A stretch of 64,000 bases of DNA from contig JACPWY010000072.1 in NCBI GenBank assembly GCA_016196825.1, forward strand, positions 1 through 64,000. The letters run 5' to 3'. Below the pieces are notes generated by a model that saw nothing but the letters and a program-made list of their open reading frames with translations, was not told the DNA's origin and ran no database searches. Below, one piece after another: positions 53,873 to 63,384 of this stretch. This DNA comes from Deltaproteobacteria bacterium (GTDB lineage Bacteria; Bdellovibrionota; FAC87; UBA2466). The position numbers and the translations under genes are program-made. Position 1 is the stretch's first letter, and every line of letters starts with the position of its first letter.

Positions 53873-55156
53873 ATGAAAGCCGCACTAGTCCTTTCTGTTT
53901 TCTCATTTGCGTCAATGGGGGCGGTCATCGGATCGTTCACCGTTGAACTGCCGCGATCATTTTTGATTCATCAGCAGATCAAGAGTGACGACACATACAT
54001 CTTGGGGCTTGAGGCGTCGGGGGGTTATGTCAACGTGATGGCCCGCCGTTCGAGTGAGGCGTTCTCTCCGGAAGAGCATTTCTTCAATGACGTGGAGGTG
54101 CTGCGGGCGCCGTCGGTGGAGCGTGTGGGAGCATTTCAATGGTGGCTGAGCGATACGAAACGAGTAGCGCCGATGGGGTTGGCTAACGAAATCTCCTATT
54201 CCACCAACTTCTTCACGGAGGTGGCTGGCTGGCAGATTTTTGGTAACAGCCGTCATGAGGACCGCCTCAAGGCGCAGGAGAATGCGCACGCTGTGCTGTC
54301 GGTGCTCGCGCAGAAGGACCTTCGTTCACTCACGGGGCCTGAGTACGCCGGCAAGAAATATTATTTGGGTTGGGGTGCAGCCGGTGTGGGCGACCCAACA
54401 ATGATGCAGAACGAAGTGAAGTATGACGTGCTTCACACGCACAATATATTCACCTCGAGCCTCGGCGGTGACTATATCGGCACAAAGCTCGTCGGACCGA
54501 GTACGGCTACGGCCTTTGCGATTCGCAACGCCTGGAAGGCGATTGGGAAGGAGATGAAGCCAGAGGATATGTACGTGCAATATTCGAGCGGGCACGGCAG
54601 CCACACGGGCCTTGGAGTCGGCGTGAGTTACGCTGAGATTCGAGACACAGTCTTGGGCTACCCGGCGCAAGAGCTCGTTGTGTTCATCATGGCCTGCTAT
54701 TCCGGGAGCCTCGTGCAGGCCTTCGACGCCAAGAAGACTGTGTGGGGCGACTGGAAGAGCAAGGGGCGGACACTTTTTGTATTTGCCTCAAGCGGCGCGC
54801 AGGAGACATCGAGCACGGGGCCGGGAACCGATCCGGATGAAGAGAATGGTCCGAACGGCAGCGCGGGAAGTGCCTTTGGATTTTCTCTTTGGAAGGCCCT
54901 CATCGGCTACGCTGACGGCTATATTGATGGCGTGAAGGATGGCTATCTGTCGCTGGCTGAGATTGAGAAGTTCACCAAGGCAAAGTCTTTGAGCGTGGGC
55001 GATCACAACCCGGTCGCAACGGGCGTCTACAATTCAGCGCTCATCATGAACAAGGTGCCACCGAAGTCATTCCGCGACCAATATGATCGGATAATGTCCG
55101 ATGCTGAACTCAGCGACGCCATCCAACGCCTCGACGCCGAAATGCGCATTCAGTGA
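53873..55156 (+). CDS. Exported clan CD (caspase/legumain-like) cysteine protease candidate
   Basis: 427 residues with a signal peptide (MKAALVLSVFSFASMGAVIG). SSGHGSH contains the candidate catalytic His241, and ELVVFIMACYSG contains Cys275. The two lie at the ends of predicted beta-strands as in C13/C14 peptidases. A third strand is ASSGAQETSS. The C-terminal part has SLAEIEKFTKAKS. No pro-domain boundary is obvious. Secreted caspase-like enzymes in bacteria are little studied. Substrate and activation are unknown. GGGGGGTT precedes the ATG. Confidence 0.72.
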   Translation: MKAALVLSVFSFASMGAVIGSFTVELPRSFLIHQQIKSDDTYILGLEASGGYVNVMARRSSEAFSPEEHFFNDVEVLRAPSVERVGAFQWWLSDTKRVAPMGLANEISYSTNFFTEVAGWQIFGNSRHEDRLKAQENAHAVLSVLAQKDLRSLTGPEYAGKKYYLGWGAAGVGDPTMMQNEVKYDVLHTHNIFTSSLGGDYIGTKLVGPSTATAFAIRNAWKAIGKEMKPEDMYVQYSSGHGSHTGLGVGVSYAEIRDTVLGYPAQELVVFIMACYSGSLVQAFDAKKTVWGDWKSKGRTLFVFASSGAQETSSTGPGTDPDEENGPNGSAGSAFGFSLWKALIGYADGYIDGVKDGYLSLAEIEKFTKAKSLSVGDHNPVATGVYNSALIMNKVPPKSFRDQYDRIMSDAELSDAIQRLDAEMRIQ

Positions 55157-55160
55157 TTCG

Positions 55161-55328
55161 CTATTTTTCGGTGGAGAGAGGGTAGAACGGGGAGATGCGT
55201 TTGATCTTCTCGGCGATGGCCTGCACCTGCGTGGGGCTCGCTTTGAGGAGACGCGCCTTGAGCTTCTTGATCTTGGACCTTCGTGCGCGTTTGCGCCGGA
55301 TATCCTCGCGGCGAGTGACTCGACCCAT
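55161..55328 (-). CDS. Small basic protein (55 residues)
   Basis: Starts at the ATG at 55328 with GGAGG seven bases before it, and ends at 55161, four bases from the convergent protease stop. The sequence is highly basic (MGRVTRREDIRRKRARRSKI, KKLKARLLKASPTQVQAIAE, then KIKRISPFYP), probably one or two helices. It resembles the small MGR-type basic family seen in several bacterial phyla (DUF6800-like), a recollection only. The charge suggests nucleic-acid or ribosome binding. Confidence 0.65.
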   Translation of the reverse strand: MGRVTRREDIRRKRARRSKIKKLKARLLKASPTQVQAIAEKIKRISPFYPLSTEK

Positions 55329-55457
55329 AAACAACCTCCATTTAGGCCACCAACGTAGCGGGATCAGGGGTGTTTCGCAAGCGGGGTGGCGCTGGGTGTC
55401 TATCCAAGAAGCGCCGCGCATCAAATTAACCCCTTTAAGCGTCGATACGAAGGGTGA

Positions 55458-56141
55458 ATGCTTGCGTTTGCCAACTACTTCTGGGAGCACCCACTTCTTA
55501 AGAGTCACATCCGAGAGCTCGACACCGGGGCGGTTCTTTTTCACCAGAACGAAATGGGCCAGTCGATGTTTATCATCCTCTCGGGGCTCGTGGAGCTCCT
55601 CGCGGAGGAGGGGCCGCAGATCCAGGTTGTCACGATCATCGAGCCCGGTCAGTTTCTGGGAGAGCAGGCGATCATTCGGGATTCCCCTTTTCGACGAGTC
55701 TTTGGGGCGCGGGCTCGCTGCCCGGTGAAGGTGCTCGAACTGAATAAGGCCGGGGTGGAGAAGATTCAACTGCAGTCCCCTCCGCTTCTCATCGACATCC
55801 TGAAAGGGATCTTTTCGGTGGCAAGCGACCGGCTGCACCGGGCGAACCAGATGATCACCATTCTGCGCTCGAGCAATAACGAAGCGCGGCTCCTGTCCCT
55901 GATTCTATTTTTCTGCAAAACGGCTGGCCACAGTGGTCCGCAGGGGATTGAGGTCGTCGTGGAGAGTTCAACCATCCGGTACTATGTCGAAATGAGCGAA
56001 GCGGAGATTCAGGCGTCGCTCGCCAAGTGGGAGGATGCCCTTCTTATCAGCCGTTCGGGGCGCGGTGTGCTCACCGTCTTCGACGAGCCCGCCCTTGCCG
56101 CCAGCCTGAGTGCGCTCGCCGACGTTAGACCGATTGCGTAG
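55458..56141 (+). CDS. Cyclic-nucleotide-binding-domain protein (paralogue 2)
   Basis: 227 residues after AAGGGTGA. Paralogous to the protein at 18278-18943 along the whole length: VLFHQNEMGQSMFIILSGLVELL, GQFLGEQAIIRDSPFRRVFGARA, ANQMITILRSSNNEARLLSLILFF. The phosphate-binding loop has the same altered form. The C-terminal end is again an unusual wing-like segment (IRYYVEMSEAEIQASLAKWE). It may sense a ligand other than cAMP. The stop codon shares a base with an upstream alternative start of the peroxidase gene. Confidence 0.78.
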   Translation: MLAFANYFWEHPLLKSHIRELDTGAVLFHQNEMGQSMFIILSGLVELLAEEGPQIQVVTIIEPGQFLGEQAIIRDSPFRRVFGARARCPVKVLELNKAGVEKIQLQSPPLLIDILKGIFSVASDRLHRANQMITILRSSNNEARLLSLILFFCKTAGHSGPQGIEVVVESSTIRYYVEMSEAEIQASLAKWEDALLISRSGRGVLTVFDEPALAASLSALADVRPIA

Positions 56142-56188
56142 TGTCCGGGCCTAAGAACGGTGCAACACTAGACCCTATCGGGGGGAAA

Positions 56189-57820
56189 ATGAAATACGTT
56201 ATCGCGCTGGCACTCCTTCTCTATGGTTGTGGCCACTACAATGGCGAGCACGTCTGGTATCGATCTATTGGCGGTATCTCCAACAATCTGAAACATCTCA
56301 ACTGGGGGACGGCCTACGCATACCTTTCGCGCAGAACCCCCAACGTTTATTCCGATGGGATTGGCCAGCCCTCGGGTGGGGGCCGTCCCAGCCCGCGTGA
56401 GATCAGCAACCGTCTTTTTGTGCAGGAGGGGGATGCTCCGGACGAGCATGGAATTTCGGATTGGGCCTGGCAATGGGGACAATTTCTTGACCACGACATC
56501 TCCTTGTCGGAGCCGGTCGCAAACGATGGGGAGCCCTTTCTCATTGCTATTCCCACAGGCGATCCGATTTTTGATCCCCAAGGAAAGGGCGGTCAGTGGA
56601 TGCCCTTTGTCAGGAGCTATCACAGTGTGACGGGCGACTCACCGCAAAATCCGCGAGAACAGCTCAATCAAGTGACGTCGTTTATCGATGCTTCTCAGGT
56701 CTACGGATCGGATACCACGCGCGACAAAACCATTCGGGTGGGCGGGGCCGACTCACTCGATCCCGCACCCTTTTTGGTGTCGAGTAACGACACGAACCAG
56801 GACGGCGAATATCTGCTTCCGCGCAATGTATTCCATGTGGCCAACTGCAGTTACGGCGTTCAGGCGAAGGAGAACCTTTTCCTTTCGGGCGATGTGAGGA
56901 CCAACGAAGTGCCTGGTCTGATTACGATCCACACCATCTTCATGCGTGAACACAACCGTGTTGCGAAAGAGTACGTCACGCGATTTCCGCAGGCCTCCAA
57001 TGATACGGCTTTTCAATATGCGCGCAAATGGCTCGGGGGAGAGATGCAGGTCATTACGTACACAGAATTCTTGCCAGCGCTCTTGGGGGATCTCGCCCCT
57101 GGCCTCGGTGGTCAATACAACCCTGAGCTCGATCCCGGTCTCTCGAACGAATTCACGACGGTGCTTTTTCGGTTTGGCCACTCAATGATTCCGTCCACGC
57201 TGGCCAGAGTCGACAAGTCTCGGCGCCGAGAGGCTTCCATCCCTCTTCACGATGCGTTCTTCGAGCCCAAGTGGGTTTCGAAGTCCTCCGACCTCGACCT
57301 GATTGTGCGGGGGCTCGCGAGTCAGGTGTCGCAAAGAATCGATCTCAAGGTTGTCGAGCCACTCAGGAGTTATCTTTTTGAGCTGACGCAGACATACGGA
57401 CTCGATTTGGCCGCCCTCAACATCCAGCGCGGGCGCGACCATGGTATTCCCGATTACAATACCATGCGCGCGGCCTACGGACTGCCTCGCGTGACCGAGT
57501 TTTCGCAGATCACTTCGAATACGACGACTCAGAAGACGCTGAAGGATCTCTACGGCTCCACTGATAATATCGACGCTTGGGTCGGAACACTCGCCGAGGA
57601 TCATCTTCCAGGAGCATCCGTTGGGCCACTCGTGGCGGCGGGGCTTATCGACGCGTTCACGCGTCTTCGGGATGGCGATCGATTTTGGTTTGAGCGGGAT
57701 CCAGTTCTAACGCAGAGCGAAGTGGCAGAGCTGCGCGCGACTCGTTTGTCGACGATTGTGAAGCGAAACACTGGCGCCACCGATCTCCCCAATGATCTCT
57801 TTCATGTGATCAAACGTTAA
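56189..57820 (+). CDS. Animal-type haem peroxidase lipoprotein
   Basis: 543 residues from the ATG at 56189 (GGGGGGAAA upstream), which gives a lipoprotein signal ending LLLYGC (Cys14). Peroxidase-cyclooxygenase family features: WQWGQFLDHDISL (distal His with the Gln and Asp), FIDASQVYGSD, and HTIFMREHNRVAKEY (catalytic Arg side), then FRFGHSMIP with the proximal His and LNIQRGRDHGIPDYN. It would oxidise substrates with peroxide outside the inner membrane. Bacterial members are uncommon and their roles are poorly known. Confidence 0.9.
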   Translation: MKYVIALALLLYGCGHYNGEHVWYRSIGGISNNLKHLNWGTAYAYLSRRTPNVYSDGIGQPSGGGRPSPREISNRLFVQEGDAPDEHGISDWAWQWGQFLDHDISLSEPVANDGEPFLIAIPTGDPIFDPQGKGGQWMPFVRSYHSVTGDSPQNPREQLNQVTSFIDASQVYGSDTTRDKTIRVGGADSLDPAPFLVSSNDTNQDGEYLLPRNVFHVANCSYGVQAKENLFLSGDVRTNEVPGLITIHTIFMREHNRVAKEYVTRFPQASNDTAFQYARKWLGGEMQVITYTEFLPALLGDLAPGLGGQYNPELDPGLSNEFTTVLFRFGHSMIPSTLARVDKSRRREASIPLHDAFFEPKWVSKSSDLDLIVRGLASQVSQRIDLKVVEPLRSYLFELTQTYGLDLAALNIQRGRDHGIPDYNTMRAAYGLPRVTEFSQITSNTTTQKTLKDLYGSTDNIDAWVGTLAEDHLPGASVGPLVAAGLIDAFTRLRDGDRFWFERDPVLTQSEVAELRATRLSTIVKRNTGATDLPNDLFHVIKR

Positions 57821-57932
57821 TGGTGCCGTTTTTCTAAAAACAATTTTGCAGTGGCGTTTCGCACCTGCGTTTAGGCTCAAAACGAGTTGGCACACACCTT
57901 GCTGTAAATTGCTTCGGGGGAGGGCATTCTTG

Positions 57933-60134
57933 ATGATTGCACCACGAGTCCTTGGCATCTTACTGGGTCTTACACTTCTCATCGGATGTGCCCGCCCGAT
58001 TCCCATTCCCAACCCAGTCACCCAAAATGAGGTCCAGACCAATCGTGTGATTGGGGACGACAGGTCTGGCTACCAGGTTGTGGGCAAGGCGGCGCTGGGG
58101 TCGGCGGTGGCGGGCAATCGGATCTTCACCCCGGAATCCGAGGTGGGCGGGCTTCTCTTAAGGGGGCTTGCCAGTGGGACCTCCGTCCCCGTGGGTGGTT
58201 CGGGTTCGAATCTGGTTTTGGGTTTTCCAACGAGTCTTATCGGCGAGCGGCAGGTGTTCGGCGGTGTGATTACGGCGGTGTCGGACAAGAATAATGAGGA
58301 TCTCGGGGGCCTTAAGCTCACCGATCTCACGCCGGTCCATGTGAGGACCGCGATCTTGGATGCCGGTGGGGGCAAGTTTGTGTTTTCTCTCCTGGGCTGC
58401 ACGGAGAACTGCACCGAGGGCTCCGAGGAGAAGCAGATCTTAGCGGTGCCCGTGGTCGGTTTGGATCGGGACCAACAGACGGTCCTCATCGACCTCGGCA
58501 CCGTCGGGGATGAGCTCAACCTCATCAAGACGATCGATCCTGAAGGCTCGTACACAAAGCTCAAGACCAAGAGCTCGAAAACGGTGTCGATAGACTATTC
58601 GCTTTCGACCCTTGTATTTGACGTCGAGGTGACGATGGTGCCCATTGAGACCTTGGTAAACCCGCCACCAGAGACGGTAATCACAATTCGTTGGTACCTA
58701 CGCCTCACTTCGACCTTCAATCCGGCCTTCACGGCTCGCGGAGCGACAAAGGGGGTGGGGTTTTTCATGACTGAGCGGTCAGCCGAACCTGTCATTGAAC
58801 GCCGATCGCTTCCGCTGGCCGGGACTGCGTTGATCGCACCTCAGCGGGTTCACTATTTTCTCAAGAACATTCCCGAGCAGTTTAAGGCGTCGTTTCGGGC
58901 GTCGTTCGATGAATGGAACGGCCACTTCAAGGATCTCCTCGGTCAGGAACTATTGAGCTACGACTTCGTGGCTGTGAACGATCCGCGCTCTGTGCTGCTT
59001 GTGACCGGCGATCCTCGCTTCAACATCGTGGAATGGGATGTGGTCAATGCTGCGCCGTACGGTGGGCTTGGGCCGTCAATAGCGAATCAGTTTACGGGGG
59101 AGATGCTGACCTCGAACGTACTCATTCAGGGGCCCCGAATCCTTAAGATCTATTCGACGTGGTTTCAGGCGAGTGAGACGGCGCGTGAGATGAGCGCTCG
59201 CGGAGACGAAAACGGGGCGAATCGGGTTATGCGCGATTTTGCGCGGAGCGTGCGTGCGGACGAGGAGTCTACCGCGAAGACTCGCTTCAAGATTGACATC
59301 GGGCAGCGGCTTCATTTTCGAGTGCGGTCGGAGGACCCTCAGGTGAGCGATCCGATTATGCAGCGGGAGGATTTCGATCCCATTCCGACTGGCTTCACAT
59401 TCGAGAGTTATATGCCCGGTTATTTTGAGGACATGCTCGAACATGAACTGGGGCACAATTTTGGTTTGCGGCACAATTTTCGAGGGAGTCTCAAAGGGGC
59501 CGAGACACCAGTGTTGGGAAAGGTGTCGGCGTCCTGCATGGACTACCTCGGGCGGGGTTTCCGGTACCTCGACCGTGTTGGGCCCTATGATCGGGTGGCG
59601 ATTTCCTACGGGTATCTTGGGAAGCTTCCGATGGAGACAGGTGCTTTTTGCACGGACGATGACGTGGCCGACGTTGAGAACCTTGAGAACTCGGCTGAGT
59701 GCTCGAGGGATGACGCCACGCCCGATCCGTATTCCTTCTTTGAAAAGCGACTCGATAGAGCCATTGGGCTTCTCGTGAACAAGGGATCCCCTGAGGCACC
59801 GATCTGGAGCTTGGATGATATGAAGCGCGAGTTTACTGTCGCGATCAATGGTCTTGGGCTCTACGGCGCGACCGCAGAAGTCACTGGTGACACCTGGTCC
59901 AATTTCTTTGGCGTGGCCGGTCGACCCAATTCCGCCAAAAGGGTGAAGGAATTCGTCTCGAAGGATCTCTCACTCCGACTGTGTGACCCGGCTCTCAATG
60001 ACGTGGTGAGTGCAAAGAGCGGTGAGGCGGCGAAGGCGGCCACGCTGGCCAATATCACGGCAATGCGTAAACGTGCGTTAGAACTCCTCACGCCGATGAA
60101 GGCGCTGGAGGCGAGCGGTCTCGGCTGCCAGTAG
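57933..60134 (+). CDS. Metzincin-type zinc metalloprotease lipoprotein
   Basis: 733 residues from the ATG at 57933 (GGGGGAGGG upstream), giving a signal peptide with lipobox LLIGC (Cys19). An N-terminal beta-rich part is followed by the metzincin zinc motif HELGHNFGLRH near residue 504 and a Met-turn in SASCMDYLG near 536. It resembles the DUF4953/DUF5117-type zinc-dependent proteases. The gene follows the peroxidase by 112 nt, in which no gene is seen. Anchored extracytoplasmic protease, substrate unknown. Confidence 0.85.
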   Translation: MIAPRVLGILLGLTLLIGCARPIPIPNPVTQNEVQTNRVIGDDRSGYQVVGKAALGSAVAGNRIFTPESEVGGLLLRGLASGTSVPVGGSGSNLVLGFPTSLIGERQVFGGVITAVSDKNNEDLGGLKLTDLTPVHVRTAILDAGGGKFVFSLLGCTENCTEGSEEKQILAVPVVGLDRDQQTVLIDLGTVGDELNLIKTIDPEGSYTKLKTKSSKTVSIDYSLSTLVFDVEVTMVPIETLVNPPPETVITIRWYLRLTSTFNPAFTARGATKGVGFFMTERSAEPVIERRSLPLAGTALIAPQRVHYFLKNIPEQFKASFRASFDEWNGHFKDLLGQELLSYDFVAVNDPRSVLLVTGDPRFNIVEWDVVNAAPYGGLGPSIANQFTGEMLTSNVLIQGPRILKIYSTWFQASETAREMSARGDENGANRVMRDFARSVRADEESTAKTRFKIDIGQRLHFRVRSEDPQVSDPIMQREDFDPIPTGFTFESYMPGYFEDMLEHELGHNFGLRHNFRGSLKGAETPVLGKVSASCMDYLGRGFRYLDRVGPYDRVAISYGYLGKLPMETGAFCTDDDVADVENLENSAECSRDDATPDPYSFFEKRLDRAIGLLVNKGSPEAPIWSLDDMKREFTVAINGLGLYGATAEVTGDTWSNFFGVAGRPNSAKRVKEFVSKDLSLRLCDPALNDVVSAKSGEAAKAATLANITAMRKRALELLTPMKALEASGLGCQ

Positions 60135-60165
60135 TGAGTTCTTCAAAGCCGCTTGCGGAGGTGCC

Positions 60166-60948
60166 CTACGCGGACTTTCGCAGTGGTCTGCGTGAAGCAG
60201 GGGTTGGGATATTTGTGTCGTCGAGGCGGCTCTTAAGGCCCAAGAGCCCCCAGAACATCTGAAACGGATCGCGAAAGAGGGAGACTTTGGATCCGGCCTT
60301 ATCCACCCACGAGATCGGGAGTTCAAGGATCCTTCTTCCGGAGCGGTAAAGAAGCACGAGGAGTTCCGTGTCCCACAGCCAACGTTGATTTTGGATCAGG
60401 GGAAGAAGCGGCATCACTTCGCTCCGCAGGAAGAACTTGCAGCCGCATTGCGAATCGTAGATGGGAATATCGAAGAGAAAAGAAAAAAGCGTGGCAAACA
60501 CCCGACCGATGATGTGCCGCAATGGGCTGCGCTCGACGTCCCTCCCAAGAAGTCGTACGCGACTCCCCAAGACAGCCGCAACGGGTTCCGCCTCCCGCGT
60601 GTGGGAATTGAGCTCTTCATAGAGTCGCACTACCTCATCGGCGCCTATTGATCCATCGGCATCCACAAAGCCGATGATCGGAGTTTTGGCCTTGTGAAAG
60701 CCCAGCGCCAACGCGGCTCCTTTTCCTCGATTGAGCGGCTGTCGGATCAAAGATAGCGAGATCTGGGGATATCGTTGGGTAATCTGGTTGAGTGCTTCAC
60801 CGACCCGAGCGAGCTCCTCCGGTCTTGAACCGTCATCCACCACAAGAACGGCGAGCGGCGTTGGGCCAATGGCCGCGCATAGCGCGGAAAGAAAAGGCGG
60901 AAGACGTCTTCCCTCGTTGTACGCCGGCACCACAACGGTCGCGCTCAT
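60166..60948 (-). CDS. Family 2 glycosyltransferase (polyprenyl-phosphate sugar synthase-like)
   Basis: 260 residues from the ATG at 60948, where MSATVVVPAYNEGRRLP opens the GT-A fold. VLVVDDGSRPEE and GFVDADGS carry the metal and sugar-nucleotide aspartates. GSRVRLLGRDVERSPLRHIIGRVFATL and YDSQCGCKFFLRSE match dolichyl-phosphate glucosyltransferase-like enzymes that load undecaprenyl phosphate. It could supply donors for GT-C enzymes such as the one at 37380. The longer frame to 61068 lacks a ribosome binding site. Confidence 0.82.
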   Translation of the reverse strand: MSATVVVPAYNEGRRLPPFLSALCAAIGPTPLAVLVVDDGSRPEELARVGEALNQITQRYPQISLSLIRQPLNRGKGAALALGFHKAKTPIIGFVDADGSIGADEVVRLYEELNSHTREAEPVAAVLGSRVRLLGRDVERSPLRHIIGRVFATLFSFLFDIPIYDSQCGCKFFLRSEVMPLLPLIQNQRWLWDTELLVLLYRSGRRILELPISWVDKAGSKVSLFRDPFQMFWGLLGLKSRLDDTNIPTPASRRPLRKSA

Positions 60949-61083
60949 TTGTCGTTTAGGATTGAAAACCAAGTTACCCCTCAGCTGGGCTAGCGCCAGC
61001 ATTAGAGTGATTGTGTCTAAAGTTTGTGCAGGAATGATGCGGGGACGGGGATCACATTTTCTTAACAATGTCGCGATAATCTC

Positions 61084-61374
61084 ATGGGAATGGTTGTACG
61101 TTTGCTGCTATCGATGATGGTTATCATTACGATTTCCCAGCCTCTCAACGCTTGGGCAAGGGGGAACCTTTCGGGGCTTCTTGCAACCCGCCATAATCTT
61201 GAGGTCCAGCTGAATCAAACCTCAGATCTATTGCTCCTGATTATTCAAAAGAATGCCGGCGCGGCTGTTCAGCCAGATGCTGAAAGGGTCATGCGGGATC
61301 TTCAGAAGCAGATTGCGGAAATTGCGGAAAAGCTCAGGGCTCTTGATCAGAAGCTTGAGTCGGCGAGGCGATAG
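61084..61374 (+). CDS. Small exported coiled-coil protein
   Basis: 96 residues. A signal peptide (MGMVVRLLLSMMVIITISQPLNAWA) is followed by a helical mature part ending in a coiled coil (DLQKQIAEIAEKLRALDQKL). GATAAT at 61075-61080 lies so close that the second ATG at 61090, in frame, may be the true start on a leaderless transcript. No family recognised. Convergent with macB. Confidence 0.6.
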   Translation: MGMVVRLLLSMMVIITISQPLNAWARGNLSGLLATRHNLEVQLNQTSDLLLLIIQKNAGAAVQPDAERVMRDLQKQIAEIAEKLRALDQKLESARR

Positions 61375-61383
61375 TCTTGCTCT

Positions 61384-63384
61384 CTATTCATTTCTCAAAG
61401 CCTCAATCACCTGGAGGCGCTCGGCCTTAAGCGCCGGGATCATGCCTGAAGCTAACCCCACCACTAGAATCGAAACTACAGCGACGGAGAAGGCCAGCGG
61501 ATCAAAGACCCAGGCGAAGGTGAGCTTGGTGATGAATTGGGCTGCGAGCCAGATGATCGATTGATAAAGCGCAAAGCCGATCAGAATTCCCAAAAGGCCC
61601 GCGATGGCACACAGAAAAACCGACTCAAGTAAGAACTGTATGCGGATGCTTCGGTGGGTGGCGCCGAGAGCTTTTCTGAGCCCAATCTCCTTGAGCCGTT
61701 CCGAGAGGCTGACGAGCATCATATTATTGATTCCCATTCCCCCGACGCCTAGGGTGATGAGCGCGATGCAGCTCAGCATGATCGTGAAGAGACCCAAAAA
61801 CTTCCTCATCTGGGCGAAAAGAATGGCGTCGTTGTTGACGTGGAACTCGCCGCTCGCCCCATATTTTTGATTGAAGAACTTGCGAATCCCTTTGCCGGTT
61901 CTCTCGAGATCGCTTCCGGCTCTGAGTTGCATGGAGACCGTTGTGATGCGGTTTCGCCAGTAGTCGTGTTTGGCCTGGAAGTAGGTCATCGGGAGGAGCA
62001 GTTCGGAATTGGGTTTGCGCCAATCGTTGTTACTGCTCATGGCCTTCATCACGCCAATGACCTGGCAGGGGTAGGGGTCCTTATCCGAGGCGACAAAGAG
62101 AATCTCTCCTAAGGGGGAGCGATCGCTGAAAAGGCGGCGGACAATGTCGGTGCCGATGACACAGACGGGACTCCCCTGATCAATGTGATAGGGCGTGATC
62201 GGACGCCCACTTTCGAGCTCTCGGTTGACAATTGTGAGATACGGAGCCTCGACCCCGAAGACCGCAACATCATTGTCCGAGCTTTGGCCTCCGTAGGTGA
62301 TGGTGCTGCCCCAATCGGTGAGGACCGGACTGATGAGCTCCACTTGGGGGAAAATACGGGGGATTGTCTTCACATCCATTTCGTTGTCGAAGGACATGAA
62401 AGGGGGACCGGTGAGGTCGACCGCCTTGGCGTGCCAGTTGTGGTGGCCTCGCACCACCACGCGATTGATGCCCAGATCCTTGTAGCTCTCTATAATTCGA
62501 TCCTTGATGAATTGACTCACCGTGATCATCGCCAGAACCGCCGCGATGCCGACCGTGACGCCAATGAGTGTGAGAAACGCTCGTCGCCTGTTTCTATTGA
62601 GATTCTCCAAGGCCACCGGCAGCACTCCTCGGATGAGACGGGGCCAGGAGAGCGGAAGCGGGGCGGCCCGTTCGGCCCCTTGCGTGTCAGCCACTGGCCG
62701 AGACGAGGTGGTGACCTCAAGCACTCCGTCTCGGATCTTAAGGCGTGTTCTACAACGGGCCGCGATCTCGGGCGAATGGGTGATGAGAATGATGGTCTTG
62801 CCGCGCCGATTGAGCTCCTCAAGGAGCCCCATGATGTTTTCCGCGTTCTTTGTGTCGAGGTTTCCGGTCGGCTCATCGGCCAAGATCAGATCCGCGTCAT
62901 TCATCAGAGCTCTCGCCACCGCTACGCGCTGCTGCTCCCCACCGGAAAGCTGATTGGGATGGTTGTCGATTCGGTGCTCTAGCCCTACCGTCCGAGCGAG
63001 CTCCTGAGCCCGGGCCCTTTGCTCCTCGGTGACCCGTTTGCGCTCGCAGGGGTAGCTCGCGGGCAACACGATGTTTTCAGTGACCGTTGCACGGGCCAAG
63101 AGATAGAACTGCTGGAAAACAAAGCCAATGGTTCGATTGCGAATCGCGGAGAGCTCGTCCTCTCCTAGCTGTGTGACGTCGAGGTCGTTCAAGAAGATGC
63201 GCCCCGATGTTGGTTTCAGGAGGCATCCGAGGAGGTAGAAGAGAGTGGACTTCCCGGAGCCTGAAGGTCCCTCGATGGCGACGAAATCACCGCGATTGAC
63301 GGTGAAGGAGACGTTGTTTAAAACGCGTACGGTCTGGTGCTCCGTTTTGTAGTCGAAAAAGAGATTTTCGGCTTTCAGAATCAT
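61384..63384 (-). CDS. macB: MacB-type ABC transporter, fused ATPase and permease
   Basis: 666 residues. The ATPase domain has Walker A GPSGSGKST (39-47), signature LSGGEQQRVAVARAL and Walker B ILADEP. Then four transmembrane helices: one near 275 (AFLTLIGVTVGIAAVLAMITV), a large periplasmic domain, and three in the FtsX-like C-terminus (MLSCIALITLGVGGMGINNMM). MacB with the MacA adaptor and an outer-membrane TolC exports toxins, peptides or lipoprotein-like cargo. Its start overlaps the macA stop by four bases. Confidence 0.92.
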   Translation of the reverse strand: MILKAENLFFDYKTEHQTVRVLNNVSFTVNRGDFVAIEGPSGSGKSTLFYLLGCLLKPTSGRIFLNDLDVTQLGEDELSAIRNRTIGFVFQQFYLLARATVTENIVLPASYPCERKRVTEEQRARAQELARTVGLEHRIDNHPNQLSGGEQQRVAVARALMNDADLILADEPTGNLDTKNAENIMGLLEELNRRGKTIILITHSPEIAARCRTRLKIRDGVLEVTTSSRPVADTQGAERAAPLPLSWPRLIRGVLPVALENLNRNRRRAFLTLIGVTVGIAAVLAMITVSQFIKDRIIESYKDLGINRVVVRGHHNWHAKAVDLTGPPFMSFDNEMDVKTIPRIFPQVELISPVLTDWGSTITYGGQSSDNDVAVFGVEAPYLTIVNRELESGRPITPYHIDQGSPVCVIGTDIVRRLFSDRSPLGEILFVASDKDPYPCQVIGVMKAMSSNNDWRKPNSELLLPMTYFQAKHDYWRNRITTVSMQLRAGSDLERTGKGIRKFFNQKYGASGEFHVNNDAILFAQMRKFLGLFTIMLSCIALITLGVGGMGINNMMLVSLSERLKEIGLRKALGATHRSIRIQFLLESVFLCAIAGLLGILIGFALYQSIIWLAAQFITKLTFAWVFDPLAFSVAVVSILVVGLASGMIPALKAERLQVIEALRNE

